DNA from: Talpa occidentalis
Lineage: Eukaryota > Chordata > Mammalia > Eulipotyphla > Talpidae
DNA length: 64,000 nt
NCBI RefSeq assembly: GCF_014898055.3
Contig: NW_023601322.1
Coordinates: 75,358,740 to 75,422,739 of the forward strand
Reading direction: 5' to 3'
This document shows positions 45,255 through 56,085 of this stretch, piece after piece; position 1 is the stretch's first letter, and each line of letters begins with the position of its first letter. Below the pieces are notes generated by a model that saw only the letters and a program-made list of their open reading frames with translations, was not told the DNA's origin and ran no database searches. The translations under genes and the position numbers were made by a program.

Positions 45255-45874
45255 GAATAGATGAAATGGAAGAACGAATAAGTACTCTTGAAGACACAGA
45301 AATAAAAAGAACCAAAACAGAAAAGGAAACAGAAGTATTAAGGAAAAAGACTGAAGAAAGACTTCAGGAACTATCTGACTCCATGAGGAAAGGAAATATA
45401 AGAGTTACAGGAATCCCAGAAGGAGAGGAGAGAGATGTAGGAACAGAGAAAATATTCAAGGAAATAATTGAAGAGAACTTCCCAAACGTGAAGGAGCTGA
45501 AAATCGATATACAAGAAGCAAGAAGAACACCAAACTTCCATGACGAAAGGAAAAATACAGCAAGACACATAATAGTAAAACTCCCAAGAATCCAGGACAA
45601 GGAAAAAATAATGAAGCTGACAAGAGGGAAGAAACAGATAACATTCAAAGGGAAACCAATCAGACTGACATCAGACTTCCCCGAAGAAACACTGCAGGCA
45701 AGGAGAGAGTGGAGGGACATAGTCAAGGGACTCCAAGAAAACAGATGCCAACCAAGAATACTCTATCCCGCAAAGCTCTCCTTCCTCTATGAAGAAAGAA
45801 TAAGGACCTTCCCAGACAAACAGAAACTCTGGAATTTCATTACGATTAAACCCCCACTCCAAAAAATAGTATAA
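45255..45874 (+). pseudogene. L1 ORF1p remnant (N-terminally truncated)
   Basis: About 206 codons, from the end of the coiled coil (RIDEMEERISTLED) through the RRM region (IRVTGIPEGEERD) to the C-terminal domain (LYPAKLSFLYEE). The ORF is open to its natural stop at 45872-45874 but has lost its start and most of the trimerising coiled coil by 5' truncation. It would encode the RNA-binding part of the L1 ORF1 protein only. Confidence 0.93.
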
Positions 45875-46920
45875 GGAGTCCTAAAGCCAGAACCTCAGAG
45901 GGACAAATAACAACAAAAGAAGGCCCCCCAAAAAGTTATTAAAATAAATAAAATAAATAAATAAAATCAAAGGAGAGACAAACACAATGGCAAATACAGA
46001 TGCTAACATATCAATATTAACTCTAAATGTAAATGGATTAAAATCCTCAATAAAAAGACACAGAGTCACAGGCTGGATTAAGAAACAAAACCCAACCTTT
46101 TGCTGTCTCCAGGAAAAACATTTAGCTACAAAAGAAAACAAAAGACTCAAAGTTAAAGGAGGAAAAACAATCCTACAAGCAAATGGACCAAAAAAGAAAG
46201 CAGGAACAGCTATACTTACATCAGATAAAACAGATTTCTAACTCAAAAAGGTAAAAAGAGACCCCAACGGTCACTACATTATGATCAAGGGGACAATACT
46301 TCAAGAAGAAATAACACTCATTAACATATATTCACCAAACGAAGGAGCACCAAAATATATCAGACAACTATCTTCATTCTTTGAAAACAGACATCAGAGA
46401 AAACACATACGTAGTGGGAGACTTCAACACACCACTATCAACAATGGATAGATCAACGAGACAAAAAACAAGTAAAGACACTAAAGCTCTAAATAAGGAT
46501 CTAGAGCGCTTGGGCTTAACAGACATCTATAGAACACTAAACCCCCCAAAATCTGAGTACACATTTTTCTCAAGCACACACGGATCATTCTCCAGGATCA
46601 ATCACATACTGTGACCCAAGACAAACATCAAAAGATACACCAAGATTGAAATCATACCAACCATCTTTTCTGACCATGAAGGCATCAAACTAGAAATAAA
46701 CCATAAAAAGAAGGCAAGGAAATCTCCTACCTCATGGAGATTGAAAACCACACTACTGGAAGACCACTGGACTAATGAGGAGATCAAAGAAGAAATTAAA
46801 AAATTCTTTGAATTGAATGACAAGGAGGACACCAATTTCCTAAATGTATGGGATGCAGCAAAAGCAGTAGTAAGAGGAAAATATATAGCAATAGAGGCTC
46901 ACATCAAGAAACAAGAAAGA

Positions 46921-47213
46921 GGGCCTCCCTGGTGGTGCAGCGGTTGAGCGCTGGGTTGCAAAGCTGCCGGCAGCCTCTTCGGCGCCGGTTCGATCCCCGG
47001 CTGCTCCCTGGCCACCGGGTGAGGGTCCCACATGGCGCGCAGACCTCTCCTGCCGCCCACTGCTCCCCTCAGCAGTGTACTTCGGTCCTTCTGCCTGTTC
47101 TGCTCCCCGCTCTGGCTCTGGTGAATTCTCTCATCCTCCCCCGCTTTGGACTGTACCCAGTGCTTGTATAAACAAATAAATAAATCTTTAAAAAAAAAAA
47201 AAAGAAAAAAGAA
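46921..47213 (+). mobile_element. SINE nested in L1 ORF2, 15-bp TSD
   Basis: AAGAAACAAGAAAGA at 46906-46920 and 47214-47228. Young-type head GGTGCAGCGGTTGAGCGC and a long A-run tail. It is younger than the L1. Confidence 0.96.
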
Positions 47214-48675
47214 AAGAAACAAGAAAGAACTCAAAGAAACAACCTAATCTTGAAGCTCAAAGATCTAGAAAAAGAACAACCAAAAAACCCCAAAACCAGT
47301 AGAAAAAAAGAAATAATAAAAACCAAAGCAGAAATAAATGAAATTGAAACTAAAAAAACAATCCAAAAGATCAATGAAACCAAGAACTGGTTCTTCGAAA
47401 AAATAAATAAAATAGACAAATCCCTAGCCAGGCTCACAAAGGAAAAAAGGGAGAAAGCACAAATAAACAGGATCATAAATGAAAGAGGAGAAATTACAAC
47501 GGACACAGCAGAAATCAAAAGAATAATCAGAAACTACTATGAACAGTTATATGGAAACAAGTTCAACAATCTAGAGGAGATGGACAAATTCCTACAACTC
47601 TACAATCACCCAAAGCTAGATAAAGAAGAAATAGAACACCTAAACAGACCAATTACAAGCAGCAAAATTTAAATGGCAATCAAAAACCTCTCCAAAAACA
47701 AAAGCCCAGGACCTGATGGATTTACAAATGAATTCTACCAAACATTCAGAAATGAATTAGTGCCTATCCTTCACAAACTCTTCCAAAAAATTGAGAAGGA
47801 AGGGATAATACCAAACACGTTCTATGAAGCCAACATTACACTAATACCAAAACCGAACAAGGACAACACAGAAAAAGAAAACTACAGGCCAATCTCCCTA
47901 AAGAACACTGATGCAAAAATCCTCAATAAAATTTTAGCTATCAGAATCCAACAATGTATCCATAAGATAACTCACCACGACCAAGCAGGATTCATTCCAG
48001 GGACACAAGGATGGTTCAACATCTGAAAATCAATCAACGTCATCCAACACATCAACAAAAAGAAATATAAAAACCATATGATAATATCAATAGATGCTGA
48101 GAAAGCTTTCAACAAAGTGCAACACCTATTCATGATAAAAGCCCTTGAAATTCTTGGGATACAAGGAACATACCTCAACATCATAAAGGCCATATATGAC
48201 AAGCCAACAGCCAGCATCATTCTCAATGGCGAAAAGTTAAAAGCATTTCCATTAAGATCTGGAACAAGACAAGGATGTCCACTCTCACCACTGCTTTTCA
48301 ATATAATACTGGAAGTCCTAGCCAGAGCAATAAGACAAGACAAAGACATACTAGGAATCCAAATAGGAAAAGAAGAAGTCAAACTATCACTATTTGCAGA
48401 TGATATGATAACATACACAGAGAACCCCAAAAACTCCTCAGAAAAACTAATTCAAGTAATCAATCAGTTCAGTAAAGTGGCAGGATACAAAATCAACATG
48501 CAAAAATCAGTAGCCTTCCTATACACAAACAATAAATCTGAAGAAGAAATCAAAAAAAAAAAACATCCCTTTTATTATCGAAACAAAAAAATCAAATACT
48601 TGGGAATAAATCTAACAAAAGAGGTAAAGGACCTACACAAAGAAAACTATAAAACATTGTTAAAGAAATAGAAGA

Positions 48676-48957
48676 AGGGCCTCCCCGGTGGTGCAGCGAA
48701 TGAGCGCTGGGTTGCGAATCTGCCCGCAGCAACTGCAGCGCTGGTTCGATCCCCAGCTGCTCCCTGGCCACCGGAGGAGGGTCCCACATGGCGCACAGAC
48801 CTCTCCTGCCGCCCGCTGCTCCCCTCAGCAGTATACTTCCGTCCGTCTGCCTGCTCTGCTCCCTGCTCTGGTGAATTCTCTCACCCTCCCGCACTTCTGA
48901 CTGTACCCAGTGCTTGTATAAATAAATAAATAATCTTAAAAAGAAAAAAAAAAAAAA
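48676..48957 (+). mobile_element. SINE nested in L1 ORF2, 14-bp TSD
   Basis: AAAGAAATAGAAGA at 48662-48675 and 48958-48971. Head GGTGCAGCGAATGAGCGC, same orientation as the other nested SINE. Confidence 0.96.
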
Positions 48958-49170
48958 AAAGAAATAGAAGACACAAAGAAATGGAAAGACATCCCCTGCT
49001 CATGGATTGGAAGAATAAACATTATTAAAATGGCCATCCTACCAAAAGCAATATACAGATTCAATGCTATTCCCGTAAAAATTTCAATGTCATTCTTCAA
49101 AGAAATAGAACAATTATTGATAAAATTCTTATGGAATCACCAAAAACCCCGAATAGCCAAAGCTCTCCTG

Positions 49171-49194
49171 AAAAAAAAAAAAAAAAAAAAAAAA
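49171..49194 (+). repeat. Internal poly(A) expansion within L1 ORF2
   Basis: A run of about 24 A replaces the short A tract found at the same place in the sister copy (GAAAAAAAGGAATGG at 37323). Likely post-insertion slippage. Confidence 0.9.
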
Positions 49195-50605
49195 GAAGGG
49201 AATGGAGGCATCACATTCCCAGACTTCAAACTATACTACAAAGCCATAATCATCAAAACCGCATGGTATTGGAAAGAGAACAGACACACAGACCAATGGA
49301 ATCGAATAGAAAATACAGAAATAAACCCACAGATTTATGGTCAACTAATCTTTCACAAAGGAGCAAAGACTATGCATTGGAGCAAAGAAAGTTTGTTCAA
49401 TAAATGGTGCTGGGAAAACTGGGTCGCTACATGCAAAAGAATGAAGCTTGACTACTACCTCACACCATGCACAAAAACCAACTCAAAATGGATTAAAGAA
49501 TTAGACATAAGACCAGAAACCATAAAATACATAGAAGGAAATGTAGACAAAACACATGATATGCACATCAAAGAATCTTTACAGACACATCACCCAAAGC
49601 AGTGATAGTGAAGGCAAAGATAAACAGCTGGGACTACATCAAATAAAGAGCTTCTGCACAGCAAAAGAGACAATAACCAAAACAAAGAGAAACCCCACCG
49701 ACTGGGAGAACATTTTTGCACCCAACACTAATGATAAAGGACTGGTCACAAAAATCTACAAAGAGCTGATGAGACTCAACAACAACAAAGAAAATAATCC
49801 AGTCAAAAAATGGGCAGAAGAACTAAAAAGAAACTTCTCTGAAGAGGAAATGCAAATGGCCAACAGCCATATGAAAAAATGTTCAACATCACTTGTAATC
49901 AGGGAAATGAAAATCAAAACTACAATGAGATACCATCTTACACCCGTGAGAATGGCACTTATTAAAAAAACGAGCAACAACAAATGTTGGTGAGGGTGTG
50001 GAGAAAAAGGAACTCTCCTGCACTGCTGGTGGGAGTGCAAACTGGTCCAACCACTATGGAGAGCTGTGTGGAGATTTCTGGACCTACCAAACATCAAGCT
50101 TCCATAGGATCCAGCAATTCCACTCCTAGGTATTTACCCAAAGGACACAGAAACATCAATTCCAAAGAACACCTGCACCCCTATGTTTATAGCAGCACTA
50201 TTTACAATAGCTAAGCTTTGGAAACAACCCAAATGCCCAAAAATAGATGACTGGATCAAGAAGATGTGGTCCATATACACCATGGAATATTACTCAGCAT
50301 TCAAAAAAGATAAACACATGCAATTTGCAGCAACATGGATGGCGCTGGAAGGGATCATGCTCAGCGAAATAAGCCAGAAAGAAAAAGAAAAATACCAGAT
50401 GGTCTCACTCATAGCAGGAATCTAGAAAAACTAAATAAGGGACCAGGAAAAAGAATAACTATAAGAAAGAAAATATCAAAATCAACAAACAACTATGAAC
50501 CAGAGGCACTCCATGGGGGGTGGGGAGCGGGGAAAGGAGGGATTGGGGTCAAAATAAGGGGGTTGTAATTGTATGGGGAATATAAAAATAAAATTTAAAA
50601 AAAGG

Positions 50606-51030
50606 AAACTAAATCACCTAAATCACTGAATATATTTACAGTTTTGTGGAAAAAAAATAAATAAAATTCACAATAGAAAAAAAAAGTATAATGTATTTCT
50701 GTTCTTCCTGTTTACATATCAAAGGACAATGACTACAGAGCATAGATTTAAGAAGAAACATGAAAATTGGATCAAAATTATGCTAGTGGGATTTTTTGTT
50801 CTTTGCCTAAAATAGTGATTTTTTTTATCTTTATTACTTCTTAATCTTTTTTTTTTCAAATTACATGAAACTCTTTTCTAATCTGAAGAAAAATATAACT
50901 CCTATTACATGTGTTTGAATCTGTAATTTTATGTATCTCTTCATCTAACCTGTGCTTTTATAATCCTTGGACTTTGCCTTGAGCAATTTTATAAAATAAA
51001 AGAGAATCTTTAAAAATTAAAAAAATAAAT
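50606..51030 (+). other. 3'-transduced sequence carried by the L1
   Basis: Non-L1 DNA lies between the end of the L1 3'UTR (GGGGAATATAAAAATAAAATTT) and the downstream target duplication. It begins AAAAAGGAAACTAAATCACC and ends with AAATAAAAGAGAATC, containing an AATAAA-type signal at about 50994-50999, then an A/T-rich tail (AAAAATTAAAAAAATAAAT). This is how read-through transcripts copied by L1 appear. Confidence 0.85.
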
Positions 51031-51046
51031 AAAATGTATTGCTTGA
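51031..51046. repeat. Right 16-bp target-site duplication of the L1
   Basis: AAAATGTATTGCTTGA, identical to 45239-45254. Host sequence resumes with ATTATTCC. Confidence 0.95.
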
Positions 51047-52467
51047 ATTATTCCAACATATTGTTTCATCTGCATATAAAGTTTCTTATGTATAAATTAC
51101 CTTTGCTGGAAATCACCTTTAATTAATTAATTCTACAAAGGGAATGTTACATTTTTCCTTTTAACTATTACTTCTGCTAAAAGTTCAGAAAATATGGCTA
51201 TTTTATATCCATAATACTTTATCACATCCTAATTTAATCATTTCAAATTATTTCCCATTTAAAGTTATTTTTTTGAGATAACACTGGTTCATAATATTAT
51301 GTCTGCTTTAAGTATAGCAAATCATAAAATACACGTTTTTTCTAGTCTCACATACTACTTTAAAAATGACACAGTATTTCTTTTTTCTTAGTGTGGAGTT
51401 GAATTGAAAGTACAAAATAATTTGTGCTTCTACTTTTGGAGAAAAGACAAAGTATATGCAGATTTACTTACGTATTTTGACCTAGATAGCATATCTGCTG
51501 AAATTATTTTCAAACTAAGGGGATAGTTGCAACTCCCTGGGTTGCTGTTACCTAAATATATAAATGCCAGTATCTCTAAATTTGCTGTGGAGTGTCAGAC
51601 CAATACATTTTCTACCCTGTTGCTTTTCAAAACAAACTTCCTTTTCAGAATTTTTTTTCCAAAGTGTGTATCTTAAAACATTTATTTAGAAACACATTTA
51701 GAGAAGCATTATATTCTTCAAAAAAATCTCAACCCTACCACTAATAAATATATTTACTTTCACTTCTTGAGCTGAAAGTTGCTTAAAACATGTCCACTTT
51801 GAAAACCTTACACTTTTTTTAAGATAACAAAAGGAGCGTCCCTTTGCAACATTAACATCTAAACTTGGCTTAAAGCACAGCTCAGCACATTCCACACATA
51901 AATAAGGAGTCAAACTGATCCATAGCACCAGTTTTCACAAACTTATAGATCCGTAAGACAAATGATTTTAGAAAAGCTCAAAGTGAATTATCAAATATCA
52001 CGTAGTGACTAGCAGAGCCTCCTTGAGTTAAAAGCACTCTCGATTTTGAGAGTTTAGCATGAGTATAAAAGTGTACTAGTATTTTGTGGTCCAGTCTAAC
52101 CATCACTAGTTTCCTCTCCTTCTCATTTCGCACACCAAGATCAAATGCTACAGGTATTAGCTTTAATATCTGTATGAACAGTTTTGCTGCTGACAATTTA
52201 AAGAACTTATATTCAAATCTGACATACAATTTAATGGCATTGCCTTTTACGTCAATACCCAAAGAAATAAAGTCTGGATTTGAAATACAGGGTAACAAGG
52301 CATATCTGAAAATACCTTAACTCAAGTTGAGGTACTACACATGCTTAGCTTTTGTGAAAGTTGAGAATTAAGACTTTGAAAGAAAGGTTTGTTAGTATGT
52401 TACTGACTTCGAGAAATGTTAGTTTGGGAAGTGACAATTTCCATGACTACAGGTCTGAAATGAGGAC
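51047..52467. other. Intronic sequence, no feature seen
   Basis: AT-rich without assignable repeats. Antisense open frames of 76 and 106 codons have no recognised domains. Confidence 0.4.
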
Positions 52468-52478
52468 TAAATTAGATG

Positions 52479-52601
52479 GTGAATTTTATTTTTATATTCC
52501 CCATACAATTGCAACCCCCTTATTTTGATCCCAATAAAAAAATTTTTAAAAAAATCTTTACCAACATCTACACCATTGCATTACAAAAATAAATAAGTAA
52601 A
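52479..52601 (-). mobile_element. Very short L1 3'-end insertion, minus
   Basis: The minus strand contains only about 50 bp of the young L1 3' terminus (GGGATCAAAATAAGGGGGTT, ending AATATAAAAATAAAATTC), preceded by ~70 bp of other AT-rich sequence. TAAATTAGATG occurs at 52468-52478 and 52602-52612 as a possible target duplication. Confidence 0.7.
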
Positions 52602-52981
52602 TAAATTAGATGATATATAGGAAGGCACACTGCATGCACTATAAAAATTTCTCCTGATACAAGATGTTCTTGTTATCAGAATTAAAATAACAAATAGCAG
52701 AATGAAGTAGTAAGAACAGATAATCTGTAATCGCTAGGCTACACTTAGAGCAAACCACCTAAAAGTTTATCAAGAAATAAGATGAAAAAACATTAAACGT
52801 ACAGAATAGTATACACAAAATGAAAAGGAATGATAGCTTTATCCAACAATGTGGAGATTTCTCACTGACAGAGTGGGCAAAGGTGGCACAAAATAGTATC
52901 TACGGAATGATTTTATTTACATAAATTTCAAGAATTACTATTTTATTTAGAGATACACATATAGATCTAAAAGTAAAACAA

Positions 52982-53280
52982 GGGGCCTCCCCGGTGGCAC
53001 AGCGGTTGAGCGCTGGGTTGCGAAGCTGCCCGCAGCCTCTGCGACGCCGGTTCGATCCCCCGCTGCTCCCTGGCCACCGGAGGAGGGTCCCACATGGTGC
53101 GCAGACCTGCCGCCCGCTGCTCCCCTCAGCAGTGTACTTCGGTCCTTCTGCCTGTTCTGCTCCCCGCTCTGGCTCTGGTGAATTCTCTCACCCTCCCGCG
53201 CTTCTGACTGTACCCAGTGCATGTATAAACAAAACAAACAAACAAACAAATAAATTAAACATGCCTCTATTAAAAAAAAT
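52982..53280 (+). mobile_element. tRNA-headed SINE, plus, with 3' tag, 15-bp TSD
   Basis: AAAAGTAAAACAAGG at 52969-52983 and 53281-53295. After the standard GCATGTATAAAC tail come (AAAC)n, AAATAAATTAAACATGCCTC, TATT and A's. This is the same tag as in the SINE at 39937-40268. Confidence 0.95.
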
Positions 53281-53639
53281 AAAAGTAAAACAAGGAAATT
53301 ATTAAAATAATAAGAGCGGGTTCCTCTAGTGTTGAGGGCAGGAATGAGAACAGGAATAGACACAAAAGGGGGCTCTTGAAATGCTGACAATAATCCACCT
53401 CCTTCCACCGAGTGGTAAGTTGTATAGGTATTCGGTTTGTAATTGATTACAAAGTCTATGTAATTTTCTATTTATTTCTAAATGATCACTATTTAAGTAA
53501 AACACAAGTAAAGGAAGTAAACACTAACAATCTCTAGTTCATCACAGTAGAGTGATAAAGATCGGGGACAGAAATGTAGAGTACAGAATCCAGTAAAATA
53601 AACACCTTTGCGAGTCTCTCAAGGACTTGGTAAAACTGC

Positions 53640-54270
53640 TGAGGTGGGCTCGCCGCTCTACCATGCCCGGCTCTGCTCCCCACACACCGTCCCCTGCCCA
53701 CCACGACCACCAACCATTCGGCAGCTGGTAGGAAGCTGGCAATGATGAGCAGCAATGGCTTTGAAAAACACATGAAAGCTCTAGAGTGGGAAATGGCTCT
53801 GGAAAAGAAAAAAATGGGTGCAGTGGCCAAACCAAATTGTGTTATCACGTCTGATGGCAATCACCTCACCATAAACAGACCATTTTCAAAATGCAGTTTT
53901 TCCATAATCTTGGAGAGAAGTTTGAAGAAAAACTCAGACTGTCTGCAACTTTACGAAGGGCTAATTCGTTCAACACCAGTAATGTGATGGGAAAGAAAGC
54001 ATGGTTACAAGAAAACTGGAGGGTGGGGAATTAGTAGTAGAACAGTCACAAATATTATCTCCTGTAATCAGGTCTATGAAAAAGTAGAATAAACATTCCA
54101 TCATCATTTTGGACAGGAATTAGTTTTGAGGGTGAACAAGCTCAGTTCAAAGAGCAAATTTTTAAAAATTATTACTGTACTCAGTTATCTTTATCATAAA
54201 TATTTTATATGCAACTATTTTGTTAGTGTCATCCCTTGGGTTAGTACATAAATGTGTTTGTGCTATAAAC
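53640..54270 (+). pseudogene. FABP5P: Processed FABP5 pseudogene
   Basis: An intronless copy of the epidermal fatty-acid-binding protein mRNA. Around 53720 CGGCAGCTGGTAGGAAGCTGG corresponds to the N-terminal QQLVGSW-like segment. From 53744 one frame reads SSNGFEKHMKALEWEMAL, MGAVAKPNCVITSDGNHLTI, then after a frameshift KTQTVCNF-like sequence (ACTCAGACTGTCTGCAACTTT at 53931). The end is MKK and a TAG at 54086-54088, then a recognisable FABP5 3'UTR (CATCATTTTGGACAGGAATT, TCAGTTATCTTTATCATAAA, AATGTGTTTGTGCT). The start codon is lost and there are several frameshifts and substitutions. The remnant A-rich end is at about 54262-54285. It lies antisense to CDC42SE2. FABP4/8/9 are less likely because of the 3'UTR match. 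Confidence 0.88.
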
Positions 54271-54477
54271 AACAACAAAACTACTGAGGGAGGTGAGGGA
54301 GATTTTAAGTTCTATCAGATGCCAGAGGTTTCTGCCAGAAATGTAAAAATTACTTATCAATGATCAAGTCTGAGTTATCAATAAAGCTTATTCACAGTTG
54401 CACCAGCACTAAATCTGTCCCAATCTAGTTTAAGTAGGCTGTATTTACTTGCAGTAAAATATCCTTTTCAAAAAAGC

Positions 54478-54735
54478 AAGGGCTTTCCTGGTCACCTAGG
54501 GGTTAAGTTTCAGCATTATTACCACAAAGGCCTGAGGTCAATCCCTAGCCAGGGAGCTAACCCACAAAAGGTGCAGCAAACCTCTCCTGTCTCACCCACT
54601 GCTCCCCTTAGCAGTGTATTTCAGTCAGTCTGCCTGTTCTCCTCACTCTGTCTCTGGTGAATCCTCTCACCCCCTGAACCTCTGGCCTATACCCCAATTC
54701 TAAACTTACCAAAACAAAGTATCAAAAAAAAATTA
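54478..54735 (+). mobile_element. Older tRNA-headed SINE subfamily, plus
   Basis: Head CACCTAGGGGTTAAG with CTGAGGTCAATCCCTAG, then the shared body AGTCTGCCTGTTCTCC and CCTCTGGCCTATACC. It has no (TAAA)n-CTTT tail and is more diverged than the main family. Confidence 0.85.
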
Positions 54736-55002
54736 ACCCTTTTTTAATTGAAGGAACATTTGTTGACATCATTTGTGGCCTTGTTACCACACCATACCTC
54801 AGACTATATGCTACCACAGATCTACTTTTCCGTGGCCAGTAAGTTCAAGTAAATCCTTGTTCCCTCAACTCAGTTATAATAAACAGAGAGGAGTATGCGC
54901 AACCATTAAAAGGGTGAAATCTTAATCGTATATTTGAAATGACCAATTAAGGTCAGTCTTTCCTATAGCTCCATGTAAATATAATCACACTGTATGTATC
55001 TT

Positions 55003-55269
55003 TTTAAAAAAATATTATTTATTCATGCATACAAGAGCTGGGCTGTAGGCCAGAAGTGTGAGGAGTGAGAGGATTCACCAGAGACAGTGTGGGGAGCAGA
55101 ACAGGTAGACTGACTGAAAATACACTACTGAGGGGAGTAGCCAGTGAGACAGGAGTGCAGTGCCTTGTGGGTCAGCAACCTGGCTGCTCCAGGGATTGAA
55201 CTCATGCTGCAATGGCTACTGACAGCTTCATAGCGCTGCGACTTAACCCCTTGCGCCACCAGGGAGGCC
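55003..55269 (-). mobile_element. tRNA-headed SINE, minus (left arm of inverted pair)
   Basis: Reverse copy from ATTATTTATTCATGCATAC to GCGCCACCAGGGAGGCC. Confidence 0.9.
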
Positions 55270-55299
55270 TATACCATATGTACTTTTAAAAAAATGTTT

Positions 55300-55575
55300 G
55301 GGGGCCTCCTTGGTGGAGCAAGGGGTCAAGTTGCAGCACTATGAAGCTATCCACAGCCACTGCAGCATGGCACAAGTTTGATCCCTGGCCAACCAGGTTG
55401 CTGACCCATCTGGCGCAGCAGACCTCTCCTGTCTTGTCCGCTGCACAACAGTGTAGTTCAGTCAATCCGCCTGTTCTGTTCCCCACTCTGTCTCTGCTGA
55501 ATCCTCTCACCCCACCCCTGCACCTCTGGCTGTACCCCAGTGCTTGTATGCATAAATAAATCTTAAAAAAATAAA
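55300..55575 (+). mobile_element. tRNA-headed SINE, plus (right arm of inverted pair)
   Basis: Head GGGGGCCTCCTTGGTGGAGC and tail GCATAAATAAATCTT. It faces away from the preceding minus copy with only 30 bp between the two heads. Confidence 0.9.
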
Positions 55576-55579
55576 AGTA

Positions 55580-55870
55580 ACAATGTTGGCTCCTTTGATT
55601 CATCTTGTTTTTGAGATTTATTCATACTGCCCCTTAATTCTTTTTTTGTTAGCAGATTTCCATATTATGGATATAGTACAATATATTTAACCATTCAGCT
55701 ATTGATGGGTACTACTGTTTTGCAGCTTTTTGATATTACAAATAAAGCTGCTATGAGCTTGTGTACTAGTGTCTGTGTAGACCAAAGTTTTAATTTCTCC
55801 TAAGTAAATACTTTAGGAAAGAATTGTGTAATTTTATAAGTATACTCTGATCACTTTCAGAAAACTACTT
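55580..55870 (-). repeat. Old L1 3' part, reverse
   Basis: CATTCAGCTATTGATGGGTA, AATAAAGCTGCTATGAGC and TAATTTCTCCTAAGTAAATA correspond to decayed L1 ORF2 end in antisense. Confidence 0.65.
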
Positions 55871-56085
55871 AACCATTTCTCTGAATCAGTGTATCATTCT
55901 GCATTTTTTTTGAAAGTTCGGTATCCCTTAAAAACCACCATCTGGGGTATATTCAGCAGCTCCAGAATTTGCCTCACATCCTCCTTTGCATTCTCTGTGG
56001 CCTGCTTGTTGTGGTGCCTGATGCCCAAGGTGGGGAAGACCCAGGTACTGGTTGGGGGCACCACCATAAGTTTTCCAAATTATTC

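Larger units (their letters stand above)
45987..50425 (+). pseudogene. L1 ORF2p remnant (endonuclease/RT), multiply disabled
   Basis: It starts MANTDANISILTLNVNGL (endonuclease domain, Asn in NVNGL) about 110 bp after ORF1. Breaks are TAA 46239-46241, a frameshift before 46381, a stop at 46612-46614, SINE 46921-47213, TAA 47670-47672 before the RT ([16 protein letters not shown]), and TGA 48024-48026. SINE 48676-48957 follows, then an A-run expansion at 49171-49194, one-base deletions near 49599 and 49642, and TAG at 50106-50108 within the [11 protein letters not shown] segment. The RT catalytic box FADD is intact at 48393-48404. The end is HSLIAGI-like at about 50425. Confidence 0.93.
45255..51030 (+). 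mobile_element. 5'-truncated L1 with two nested SINEs and a 3' transduction
   Basis: The insertion begins in the middle of ORF1 and includes an inter-ORF region, ORF2, an L1 3'UTR ending near 50605, then about 425 bp of non-L1 DNA and an A-rich end. Perfect 16-bp duplications lie at 45239-45254 and 51031-51046. Net L1 length after removing SINEs is about 4.8 kb. ORFs are disabled by stops and frameshifts, so the element is dead. It lies antisense to CDC42SE2 in its 5' intron. Confidence 0.95.

Noticed and set aside
49131..49403. Lysine-rich 90-codon frame
   Set aside because: Out-of-frame reading of L1 ORF2 through a poly(A) expansion.
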